In this document: piece by piece, positions 1 to 7,337 of the stretch
How the letters are laid out: each line of letters starts with the position of its first letter
Position numbering within the stretch: position 1 is the stretch's first letter
From: CAZOBJ01 sp964577825
GTDB taxonomy: Bacteria > Planctomycetota > SZUA-567 > JAFGNG01
Direction: 5' to 3'
Assembly (NCBI GenBank): GCA_964577825.1
Contig: CAZOBJ010000049.1
Coordinates: 1-23,252 of the forward strand
DNA length: 23,252 nt
The notes under the pieces: model-generated
The model's input: the letters and a program-made list of their open reading frames with translations, nothing else
Told to the model about the DNA's origin: nothing
Database searches by the model: none
Translations under genes and position numbers: made by a program

Positions 1-27
1 CACCAGCTCCCGCTTCGTGGTGGCCAT
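1..27 (-). CDS. N-terminus of a gene running off the left edge, possibly HU/IHF-family DNA-binding protein
   Basis: Only nine codons are in the window (MATTKRELV), reading leftward from the ATG at 27-25. The start is well supported: a GGAGGAGG Shine-Dalgarno lies 5 nt upstream, and a good sigma70-type promoter lies further upstream at 152-180. Many HU and IHF subunits begin with a short segment like T-K-x-E/D-L-V, so a nucleoid DNA-binding protein is my best guess, resting on family resemblance over nine residues only. The gene is divergent from glyS across about 500 bp. It could equally be another small basic protein. That a gene starts here is fairly sure; its identity is not. Confidence 0.45.
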
Positions 28-32
28 CAGCG

Positions 33-40
33 CCTCCTCC
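33..40 (-). promoter_or_regulatory. Shine-Dalgarno of the left-edge gene
   Basis: Minus-strand GGAGGAGG, 5 nt from the ATG at 27. It is close to a perfect anti-16S match and is the main reason for accepting a gene start so close to the window edge. Confidence 0.7.
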
Positions 41-151
41 CCTTCGCCCCATGGCGGCAGGGTCTGCCTTGCCCAGCCGCAGTCCTGCTCGCGTCACGGA
101 GACCGCTTGCCTCGCACAGGCTCGCAGGGACATAACGTCCGCAAGCATAAT

Positions 152-180
152 ACTATAGACGACCAAATGGGCCGCGTCAA
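152..180 (-). promoter_or_regulatory. Sigma70-type promoter for the left-edge gene
   Basis: Reading the minus strand, TTGACG (180-175), a 17-nt spacer and TATAGT (157-152): five of six matches in each hexamer at ideal spacing. Transcription would start near 145, leaving a leader of about 117 nt before the ATG at 27. This is one of the most AT-rich patches in the window, which adds weight. Confidence 0.75.
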
Positions 181-305
181 GTATTGCTCGGGGGCGGAGA
201 TCGATTGCGCGCTCGTTCGTGCGCCAGGAGGTCGGAGCCACCTGCGCGCGAGGGCCGAGGGTGCGGGGCGGGGCGGCTCGCGGCCACAAGACTGGAACGG
301 ACGCT

Positions 306-332
306 GCAACACGCGCGAGCGCAACGTGTTGT
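306..332. repeat. Inverted repeat (possible hairpin)
   Basis: CAACACG (307-313) and CGTGTTG (325-331) are exact reverse complements around an 11-nt loop, extendable by a G-T pair at 306/332. No U-tract follows. It could be a structured transcript element or an operator; in GC-rich DNA it could also be chance. Confidence 0.35.
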
Positions 333-353
333 GTGGACGAGTCCTGTGACTGG

Positions 354-416
354 GCCCTTGTCCAGCGCGTCCGAGAAGGCCCGCCCGCCACACGCTCATG
401 AAGGACCGACAAGGGC
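354..416. repeat. 9-bp inverted repeat flanking about 45 bp
   Basis: GCCCTTGTC (354-362) is the exact reverse complement of GACAAGGGC (408-416). A smaller CTGG/CCAG pair (350-353 with 362-365) overlaps the left arm and would compete with it. It lies just upstream of the glyS promoter, so protein binding or DNA looping is possible. No function is assigned. Confidence 0.35.
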
Positions 417-442
417 ACGTGGATGCCGAATCGGGCGCACCC

Positions 443-470
443 TTGTATGGAACGAATATGTGGGTAGAAT
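443..470 (+). promoter_or_regulatory. Probable glyS promoter
   Basis: TTGTAT (443-448), a 16-nt spacer and TAGAAT (465-470). The -10 is good (five of six); the -35 keeps the TTG core. Start of transcription near 477 would give a leader of about 50 nt before the ATG at 528. Confidence 0.5.
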
Positions 471-527
471 AGGCGGTTCCCGTGCGTGTGGGCGCGAGGT
501 GAGCACAGACAGGTGGAAGGAGACGCA

Positions 528-2042
528 ATGCCCAAGGGCAGGCCCGGCGCCCCGGAGACCATGAAGAAGATCGTAAGCCTGTGCAAACGGCGGGGATTCG
601 TGTTCCCGTCTTCTGAGATCTACGGAGGTCTGAAAAGCTCGTACGACTACGGGCCACTGGGCACGGAGCTCAAGCGCAACGTGCGCGAGGCGTGGTGGCG
701 GGCCATGGTGCACACCCGCGACGACATCGTAGGGCTGGAGTGCTCCGTGATCATGCACCCGCGAGTTTGGGAGGCATCCGGCCACCTGTCCGGGTTCACC
801 GATCCGCTGGTCGACTGCCGCGTATGCCGGGAGCGCTTCCGACCGGACGAGGCCCTGCACGTGGAGCCGGGAACCGAAATCGTATACCGCGAGAACGGGC
901 GAGCTGACGGACGCAAGCTGAAGGGGACCGCGCCTCCGTGCGGATACGTGTGTCCGAACTGCGGGTCCGGGGACCTGTCCGACGAACGGCTCTTCAACCT
1001 GATGTTCCGCACGAGCTTGGGCCCAGTGGACCCGGTCCAACAGATCGCGGGTCAGGTCGATCGCCTGGCGACGTTGCCCCCGGAGGACCGGCTGGCCGCG
1101 GTGGGCGAGATCCTGAAGCCCTCGGCCGTGTATCTGCGCCCGGAGACCGCGCAGGGCATGTTCGTGAACTTCCTGAACGTTCAGCAGGCGAGTCGGCTCA
1201 AACCCCCCTTCGGTATCGCGCAGATCGGCAAGAGCTACCGCAATGAGATCACGCCCGGCAACCTGACCTTCCGCACTTGCGAGTTCGAGCAGATGGAGAT
1301 GGAATACTTCGTGCCGCCCGAGGAGGACGAGCGGTGGTTCGAGTACTGGAAGGAGGCCCGCTACGACTGGTATGCGGGGCTGGGCATCTCGCGGGAGCAC
1401 ATGCGCCTGCGCGAGCACGAGGCCGACGAGCTGGCCCACTACGCCAAGGGGTGCGTGGACATCGAGTACTTGTTCCCGTTCGAGACGGCCGAAAGCGAGG
1501 GGGAGTGGTGCGAGCTCGAGGGCGTGGCCAACCGCACCGACTACGACCTCAAGCGCCACAGCGAGTTCTCGGGCAAGGAGCTTGTGTACTTCGACAACGA
1601 GACCAAACGCAAGTACATGCCTTATGTGATCGAGCCTGCGGCCGGGGCGGATCGCGCGGCGCTGGCGTTCCTGTGCGAGGCCTATGACGAGGAGGCGCTG
1701 CCCGACGGGGACGAGCGCACGGTGCTGCGCTTCCACCCGCGCATCGCACCGATCAAGGCCGCGGTATTCCCCCTGGTCAAACGAGACGGTATGCCGGGAA
1801 AGGCCCAGGCCATTCACCGGGATCTGCTCGGGGCCGGGATCAACGCCATCTATGACCAGGGCGGCGCCGTGGGACGGCGGTATCGGCGCATGGACGAGGT
1901 CGGCACGCCGTGGTGCTTCACCGTGGACGGGCAGACCCTGGAGGACGGCACGGTCACCGTGCGCGACCGCGACACCATGGCTCAGGAGCGCATTCGGGCC
2001 GATGGGGTGGTCTCCTACGTGCAGGAGCGCTTGCGCGCCTGA
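528..2042 (+). CDS. glyS: Glycyl-tRNA synthetase, single-chain (alpha2) class II type
   Basis: Charges tRNA-Gly with glycine using ATP, in the cytoplasm. The 504-residue product has the family's layout: an N-terminal SSEIYGG segment near residue 27; a likely zinc site from C97-x2-C100 and C142-x2-C145; RPETAQGMF starting at residue 204; the class II motif 2 YRNE followed by FRTCEFEQME (248-257); a motif 3-like VIEPAAGADRA; and a C-terminal anticodon-binding domain (LRFHPRIAPIKAAVF onward). I chose the ATG at 528 because GGAAGGAG lies 5 nt upstream; an in-frame GTG at 486 has no SD and would add non-conserved residues. C251 sits where many relatives, as I recall them, carry Arg. The gene is followed 45 bp later by a cysteine-cluster protein, probably co-transcribed. 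This is the eukaryote/archaea-like form, not the bacterial alpha2-beta2 GlyQ/GlyS enzyme. Confidence 0.97.
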   Translation: MPKGRPGAPETMKKIVSLCKRRGFVFPSSEIYGGLKSSYDYGPLGTELKRNVREAWWRAMVHTRDDIVGLECSVIMHPRVWEASGHLSGFTDPLVDCRVCRERFRPDEALHVEPGTEIVYRENGRADGRKLKGTAPPCGYVCPNCGSGDLSDERLFNLMFRTSLGPVDPVQQIAGQVDRLATLPPEDRLAAVGEILKPSAVYLRPETAQGMFVNFLNVQQASRLKPPFGIAQIGKSYRNEITPGNLTFRTCEFEQMEMEYFVPPEEDERWFEYWKEARYDWYAGLGISREHMRLREHEADELAHYAKGCVDIEYLFPFETAESEGEWCELEGVANRTDYDLKRHSEFSGKELVYFDNETKRKYMPYVIEPAAGADRAALAFLCEAYDEEALPDGDERTVLRFHPRIAPIKAAVFPLVKRDGMPGKAQAIHRDLLGAGINAIYDQGGAVGRRYRRMDEVGTPWCFTVDGQTLEDGTVTVRDRDTMAQERIRADGVVSYVQERLRA

Positions 2043-2087
2043 GACCTTGGCCTGGTACCCGCAGAGGGGCCGGCCCGGAGGCCCGGC

Positions 2088-3401
2088 ATGACCAAGCAGA
2101 CCACAGGCAAGCGGCGGCTGCGCATCCCCCCGTGGCTGCATGCGACCTGCACGCAATGCGGGCTGTGCTGCCGGCGCGGATGGGTGATTCACGTGTCCGC
2201 CAAGGACCGGGAGCGGCTCCTCGCGCACGACTGGGCGGCCTCGTACCCGCAGATGGCGGACCAGGACTTGATCGTAGCCTCCGGGCATGCGTATCGGTTC
2301 GCGGTTGACGGCCAGGGCCGATGCCGATTCCTGCGACCGGACGGCCTGTGCATGCAGCACACGGACCTCGGGTACAAAGCCAAGGTGCTGGCCTGCCGGC
2401 TGTATCCTGTCTACTTCGTGCACACGACAGGCGGAGAGGTGCGCGTGGGGGCGCACTTCTCCTGTCCCGCGGTGGTCGATGCTGCGGGGCCGCCGTTGCA
2501 TACGGCGCGGTCGCAGCTCCTACCCCTGCTCGACCAGTACGAGGCAGAGCATCCGCTCCGTCCGATTGACCCAGCGGGTGTGCGGTGGACCGCAGAGCGT
2601 ACCATTCCCTGGGAGGTGCTCGACCAGGTGGAGGCCGCGTTGGACGATTGCTTTGCGCGGTCCGAAGTGCCTGTCATTCGACGGGTGCTCTTTGGTGGGC
2701 ACCTAGTGGACGCGCTCGACGAGCGGCTGCCCGCGCCAGGGCAACGTACCGACTTCGCGGAGTGCGTGCGGTTCGCGCGCAAGCGTGCCGAGGATCTTGC
2801 GTTCCATGGGGGGCTCAAGCGCGTCCAGCTCGGACGTACCGAGCGCCTGTTCCTGCGGCTGCTCGTGGGCTTGGGGAGCGAGATGGCGGTACAGGGGCTG
2901 CTCTCCGAGCTTTTCTGGACGCGCCAACGGGCCCGGCTGCGCCGCCTGGGCTTGGCGGCGGGCTACCTGTGGGGCCGCGGGGCCTTTACCGCGGGCGGCC
3001 GACGGGGCCCCTGGCGCGGCGTGAAGCGCGTGCGAGCTCATCCCTTGCCTGAGGAGGCTGAAGAGCCGTTGACGCGCTACCTGCGCACGCGGTTCGCGGC
3101 GCGGGCGTATTTCGGCCAGGAAGGCTGGGGCCTGGGGGTGCTCCATGGCGCGCGAGTGGTCCTGAGCCTGTACGCGGTGACGGTGTATCTGGCCCGGATG
3201 CTTTGCGCCGCGGAGTCCGAAGAGAGGGGCGCTGAAGCGCCGACTTCGGTGTCCGACGGCCATGTGCGCGAGGCGCTGATGCTCGTGGACCATGCCTTCG
3301 GCCACATGGCCAGCCTGTCTCTGGGCCCGGTCCGCCGTGTGATTGCGTCCGTGAATCGGCCGGGATGGGCGCAGCGTGCGGCCCTGTACGCCAGCCTGTA
3401 G
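2088..3401 (+). CDS. YkgJ/FliB-type cysteine-cluster protein with long C-terminal extension
   Basis: The N-terminal third carries the cysteine cluster of the YkgJ / flagellin-N-methylase-like family, thought to bind zinc or an iron-sulfur cluster: C21-x2-C24-G-x-C27-C28, then C79, C88 and C103 followed by RLYPVYF. The 437 residues are well beyond the compact domain, which ends near residue 130. The remaining ~300 residues are Arg/Leu/Ala-rich with no motif I recognise and no clear membrane segment. The ATG at 2088 has GGAGG 6 nt upstream. It follows glyS by 45 bp on the same strand, so the two probably share a transcript. No flagellar gene is nearby, so flagellin methylation is not supported. 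Exact function unknown. Confidence 0.85.
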   Translation: MTKQTTGKRRLRIPPWLHATCTQCGLCCRRGWVIHVSAKDRERLLAHDWAASYPQMADQDLIVASGHAYRFAVDGQGRCRFLRPDGLCMQHTDLGYKAKVLACRLYPVYFVHTTGGEVRVGAHFSCPAVVDAAGPPLHTARSQLLPLLDQYEAEHPLRPIDPAGVRWTAERTIPWEVLDQVEAALDDCFARSEVPVIRRVLFGGHLVDALDERLPAPGQRTDFAECVRFARKRAEDLAFHGGLKRVQLGRTERLFLRLLVGLGSEMAVQGLLSELFWTRQRARLRRLGLAAGYLWGRGAFTAGGRRGPWRGVKRVRAHPLPEEAEEPLTRYLRTRFAARAYFGQEGWGLGVLHGARVVLSLYAVTVYLARMLCAAESEERGAEAPTSVSDGHVREALMLVDHAFGHMASLSLGPVRRVIASVNRPGWAQRAALYASL

Positions 3402-3435
3402 CCGACACTTGCAGTCTGAGGGCGGCCCTGAGGAG

Positions 3436-3460
3436 CGACACACGCAGGCCGCTGTGTGCG
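3436..3460. terminator. Imperfect hairpin between convergent genes
   Basis: CGACACACG (3436-3444) pairs with CTGTGTGCG (3452-3460) with two mismatches around a 7-nt loop, in the 103-bp gap between the convergent cysteine-cluster and AMMECR1 genes. No T-tract follows on either strand, so a terminator role rests mainly on position. Confidence 0.22.
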
Positions 3461-3504
3461 GCGCACAGGCGCTTTCACCAAGGCATTGATGAGAGTACGC
3501 GAGT

Positions 3505-4071
3505 TCAGGAGTCGGGCTCGGCCGGGGCCTCGATCACCTCCGCGGTGAACAGGTAGCACTTGGCTTGGCCGGTACGCCAGGCATCCGCAGGCAGCCCGGC
3601 CTTGTGCGAGCAGCAGAAGGACCAGAACTCCTCCACGGTCCACCCGGTTTCAGTGGCGACCTGGGGAAGGAAGCAGCCGCTGCGAGGCCCCGCCTGCACG
3701 TAAATGCCGTGCTTGCCCAGCTCGATCTGGATGGGTTGGTCCGTGGGTTCCAGGGGAGAGAGAACGGAAATCTCCAGCTCGATATCGGGCAGGTCCTGGA
3801 CCGTGAGCCGGTCCAGAGCGAAGCGTGGGTCGCTGGTGGCGCTGTCCCGGGTCATGCGCGCGAGCGTGCGGTACAGAGGTTCGTTGCTTGTGAAGCAGCC
3901 CAGGCACCCGCGCAGGCGGCCGTCGGTCTTCAGCGTCACAAAACAGCCGCCCTTGGCGTGTAGCTCGGACAGGCCCGGATCCTCCGGCGTGTAGTCCTCG
4001 CCGGCCAGCGTGGCGCGCAGGCTCTCACGCACGATACGCAGCGCAGCCTCGCGCGCTTCCGATCCGAGCAT
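3505..4071 (-). CDS. AMMECR1-domain protein (AmmeMemoRadiSam protein A type)
   Basis: The 188 residues match the AMMECR1 family, found in all domains of life with uncertain biochemical role. Seen here: the family hallmark LRGCLG at residues 53-58, preceded by GCFVTLK; a central segment with SDPRF and the acidic strand IELEISVLSPLEP; and a C-terminal part with GCFLPQVATETGW. In many bacteria it is encoded with a Memo protein and a radical-SAM enzyme; neither is in this window. The ATG at 4071 has AAGGAG about 5 nt upstream, and the gene follows the FHA-GAF-HD regulator by 21 bp, so it is likely last in that minus-strand group. Family assignment is firm; function is not. Confidence 0.93.
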   Translation of the reverse strand: MLGSEAREAALRIVRESLRATLAGEDYTPEDPGLSELHAKGGCFVTLKTDGRLRGCLGCFTSNEPLYRTLARMTRDSATSDPRFALDRLTVQDLPDIELEISVLSPLEPTDQPIQIELGKHGIYVQAGPRSGCFLPQVATETGWTVEEFWSFCCSHKAGLPADAWRTGQAKCYLFTAEVIEAPAEPDS

Positions 4072-4092
4072 CGGCTCTCCTTCCGGATGAAG

Positions 4093-5646
4093 TTAGAGAC
4101 GCCCCTTGGCTATGTTCTTCACGCCGCCCTGCCGGGGGTCGATGACCATATCCTCGCCCGTGCCCGGCGGACGGTGCTGGTACAGGACACCGCCACGGTG
4201 GGCCATCAGAAGCGCCTTGACGACGTCCGGATCGAATGCGCCCCCGCCCAGCTTGCCGATGTGCACAATGGCGTCGCGGATGAGCTCTTCGGGCCGCTTC
4301 TCGCTGACGCGGTTCACGCGCGCGTCAAAGTCTCGCGCTACCGCGAGGATTCGCGCGCCCAGGGGAATCGCGTCGCCCTGTAGCCCCTCGGGGCCGCTTC
4401 CGTCGTAACGCTCGTACTGGTGGCGAATAGCGTCCTTGACCTGGGCCGAGCAGGTCATGTCCTTGATGATGTCCATGGTGGCCGCGACTCGCTTCTGTTC
4501 GGCGGTCATGCCGGTCGTGTCCGCCCCGGTGGCGGTCAGCCCACCCTCGTCTTCGGCCACGCGGCCGATGTCATGAAGCAGCGCGGCGAGCTGGATGTCG
4601 TTGCGCTCGGTGTCCGGAAGCCGCATCTGCGTGGCGATGCCCGTGGCGTAGGTGGCAATGCGCTCGCAATGCCCGCGCGTGGTGGGGTCGCGAATCTCGC
4701 TCGCGCGCACAAGCGTGCGGATGGTGCCCACCAGGGTGTCGCGCTGATCGCGCTCGCGGCGCAGGTTCTCCAGGGCCAAGCCGATCAGCTGCGCCATGGC
4801 GGCCCCGAGCTCGAGGTCATCCTCGCTCAGAGTCTGCTGGGGGCTTTCGCCCGCGACGTAGAGCACGCCACCCAGGCCGCCTTCCGTGGTGGACAAGGGG
4901 GCGCAGATCACGCTGTGGATCTGCTTCATCACGATGCTCTCACGCGCGGAGAAGCGGCTGTCCTTCATCGCGTCGCTCGTGAGCAAGGCCCGGCGCTCCT
5001 GCAGGGCCCTGCGGATGATGCTGCGGCTGACCTTGGCGCCCTTGGCCTCGCCCTTGTGATAGGTGCCGAGGGGAACGATGTTGCCCTTCTCCGGATCGGG
5101 CACGAACAGGTAGCTGGCGTCCGCGCCCATCTGTTTGGCGCAGAACTCGAGCACCTTGTTTACCAGGGCGTCCTGGTTGCGTTCTTCGGCAAGAAGCTGG
5201 CTGAGCCGATACAGGCTGCGCAAGCGCTGGGCATGCGCCTCGTCGCCCTCTCCGGAGGGCACGTGAGCGGGCGAGAGGTCTTCCAGGCGCAGGGCGAGGG
5301 TCTGGCCGAAGGCCTCTTCCACGTCGTTGGAGAACTCGACCTTCTCTCCCTCTTCCTCGGCCACCGCCTCGAACACGATGGTGGTCGCGCCGATCTGAAT
5401 GCGGTCGCCCTCGCGCAAGAGCTCCTCGTCGACCCGGCTGTCGTTCACAAAGGTGCCGTTGCGGCTGTCCAGGTCGCGGATGAAGCACATTTCACCGACG
5501 CGGAAGACCTCCGCGTGTCGGCGACTGGCGCCCTTATCCAGGATTTGGAGCCCGCAAGAGGGGTCCCTGCCCAGGGCCACGGACTCGTCCTTGATCTGGG
5601 CGGTTTCCCCGCGGTGCGGGCCGTTCTTGATGCGAAGGCGTGGCAT
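4093..5646 (-). CDS. FHA-GAF-HD signalling protein with degenerate HD-GYP site
   Basis: A cytoplasmic regulator of 517 residues in three parts. Residues 1-95 form an FHA domain (phosphothreonine-peptide reader): LGRDPSC, then SRRHAEV and DSRNGTFVND. Residues about 145-295 look like a GAF sensor domain. Residues about 305-505 form an HD domain with H358-D359 (LLHDIGR) followed by an HD-GYP-like segment. Canonical cyclic-di-GMP phosphodiesterases have HHExxDGxGYP; here residues 409-420 read HQYERYDGSGPE, so the HHE is altered and the tyrosine of GYP is missing. The usual HPxxG histidine before it is also replaced (AATMDI). It may therefore bind rather than cleave, or act on something else. The ATG at 5646 has a GGGAGG SD. 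It lies 31 bp after the aminotransferase and 21 bp before AMMECR1. Confidence 0.9.
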   Translation of the reverse strand: MPRLRIKNGPHRGETAQIKDESVALGRDPSCGLQILDKGASRRHAEVFRVGEMCFIRDLDSRNGTFVNDSRVDEELLREGDRIQIGATTIVFEAVAEEEGEKVEFSNDVEEAFGQTLALRLEDLSPAHVPSGEGDEAHAQRLRSLYRLSQLLAEERNQDALVNKVLEFCAKQMGADASYLFVPDPEKGNIVPLGTYHKGEAKGAKVSRSIIRRALQERRALLTSDAMKDSRFSARESIVMKQIHSVICAPLSTTEGGLGGVLYVAGESPQQTLSEDDLELGAAMAQLIGLALENLRRERDQRDTLVGTIRTLVRASEIRDPTTRGHCERIATYATGIATQMRLPDTERNDIQLAALLHDIGRVAEDEGGLTATGADTTGMTAEQKRVAATMDIIKDMTCSAQVKDAIRHQYERYDGSGPEGLQGDAIPLGARILAVARDFDARVNRVSEKRPEELIRDAIVHIGKLGGGAFDPDVVKALLMAHRGGVLYQHRPPGTGEDMVIDPRQGGVKNIAKGRL

Positions 5647-5677
5647 GACCGTCCCTCCCCGCGACGCGACCGGAGGG

Positions 5678-6538
5678 TCAGCCGCCGTTCACGAGCCGGT
5701 GGAAGGCGTCGAGCAGCTTCCGAGTGACCGGCCCGGGCTGGCCGCTGCCGATCGGTCGACCGTCGATTTCAGTCACCGGCACAATCTCCGCCGCTGTGCC
5801 GGTGAGAAAACATTCCTCGGCCGTGTACAGATCATAGCGGGTGATCGCTGGTTCTTGTACGGGCATGCCCATGTCCTGGGCGAGCTGGATGACCACGTCC
5901 CGGGTGATGCCCTTGAGCGCGCCGGCGCTGGCGGCCGGGGTCTTGAGCTCGCCGTCGGCCACGAGGAAGATGTTGTCACCGGTACATTCGGCCACGTATC
6001 CCTGGTGGTTGAGCATCACTGCCTCGATGGTGCCGCCGCGAATGGCCTCCAGCTTGGCGAGGATGTTGTTGAGGTAGTTGCAGCTCTTCACCTGGGCGTT
6101 GAGACTCTCGGGGTGGTACCGGCGCACCGCGCTGGTGATCAGCGCCAATCCCTTTTCGTAGAACTCCTTGGGATACAGGGTGATCGTATCGGCGATGCAG
6201 ATGATCGTGGGTTCCTTGACCTTGCGCGGGTCGAGCCCCAGATCGCCGACGCCGCGGGTCACGATCAGGCGGACGTACCCGTCTTCGATCCGGTTCGCCT
6301 CGCAGGTACGCTCAACAATCTGGGCCATCTCGGCCTCGTCGACCGGGATGGGCAGGGCGGTGAATCGGGCCGAATCGAACAGGCGCCGGATGTGCTCGGC
6401 GAGGCGGAATGCCTTGCCGCGGTAGAGACGGATGCCCTCGAAGACCCCATCGCCGTACAAGAGCCCTCGGTCAAACACGCTGACCTTGGCCTGGTCTTCG
6501 GGCACGAGCTGCCCGTTGATGTACACTGTTCGCGCCAT
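5678..6538 (-). CDS. ilvE: Branched-chain amino acid aminotransferase (PLP fold type IV)
   Basis: Transfers the amino group between glutamate and the branched-chain 2-oxo acids, the last step of Val, Leu and Ile synthesis. The 286 residues show the class IV features: FDRGLLYGDGVFEG near the N-terminus, the PLP-binding lysine K151 in VKSCNYLNN, the EAVMLNHQGYVAECTGDN segment, TPAASAGALKGITR for phosphate binding, and a C-terminal TGTAAEIVPV. The frame is open far upstream, but the family N-terminus (ARTVYINGQLV) begins at the ATG at 6538, which has a GGAGGGG SD. It is 115 bp downstream of the ABC ATPase, so it may have its own promoter. Branched-chain activity is preferred over D-amino-acid or aminodeoxychorismate activity on motif resemblance; the fold is certain. 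Confidence 0.92.
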   Translation of the reverse strand: MARTVYINGQLVPEDQAKVSVFDRGLLYGDGVFEGIRLYRGKAFRLAEHIRRLFDSARFTALPIPVDEAEMAQIVERTCEANRIEDGYVRLIVTRGVGDLGLDPRKVKEPTIICIADTITLYPKEFYEKGLALITSAVRRYHPESLNAQVKSCNYLNNILAKLEAIRGGTIEAVMLNHQGYVAECTGDNIFLVADGELKTPAASAGALKGITRDVVIQLAQDMGMPVQEPAITRYDLYTAEECFLTGTAAEIVPVTEIDGRPIGSGQPGPVTRKLLDAFHRLVNGG

Positions 6539-6653
6539 GACCCCTCCGTGCTCCTCGCCGATTGGCGCCCGCAGGCCACACCACAAGGATTCTACCGTCC
6601 CAGCGCACGCTGAGTACAGCAAAAAATCCGTGAGTGATCGCCGGCAAACCACC
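6539..6653 (-). promoter_or_regulatory. 115-bp gap ahead of ilvE with a possible -10 element
   Basis: On the minus strand a TAGAAT lies at 6594-6589, about 50 nt before the ilvE ATG, without a convincing -35 at 16-18 nt. Just after the ATPase stop there is a run of six T (ACGGATTTTTTGC), preceded by only a weak stem, so partial termination is possible. A separate promoter for ilvE is plausible but unproven. Confidence 0.25.

Positions 6654-7329
<676 letters not shown>

Positions 7330-7337
<8 letters not shown>

Larger units (their letters stand above)
28..527. other. Divergent intergenic region between left-edge gene and glyS
   Basis: About 500 bp without a convincing gene. Open frames across it are compositionally biased GC-rich shadows that lack SD sequences. 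It holds a minus promoter (152-180), a leader of about 115 nt for the left-edge gene, two inverted repeats (306-332 and 354-416) and a plus promoter (443-470). I looked for a T-box ahead of glyS, RNase P RNA, SRP RNA and tRNA signatures and saw none. The stretch between the two promoters (about 181-442) has no assigned role. Confidence 0.6.

Noticed and set aside
428..527. T-box leader for glyS
   Set aside because: I looked for the TGGNACCGCG-type box before glyS. The similar GGCGGTTCCC near 472-481 lies at the expected transcription start and does not match the box.
396..2501. 701-codon minus-strand open frame opposite glyS
   Set aside because: It lies antisense to a fully conserved glyS; composition is Arg/His/Pro/Val-rich as expected from a GC-rich shadow frame, with no motif and no SD.
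2088..3401. Flagellin N-methylase (FliB) call
   Set aside because: Only the cysteine cluster is shared; there are no flagellar genes nearby, so the narrower name is unsupported.
4420..5727. 435-codon plus-strand frame opposite the FHA-GAF-HD gene
   Set aside because: Antisense shadow; the minus strand has clear FHA and HD motifs and an SD.
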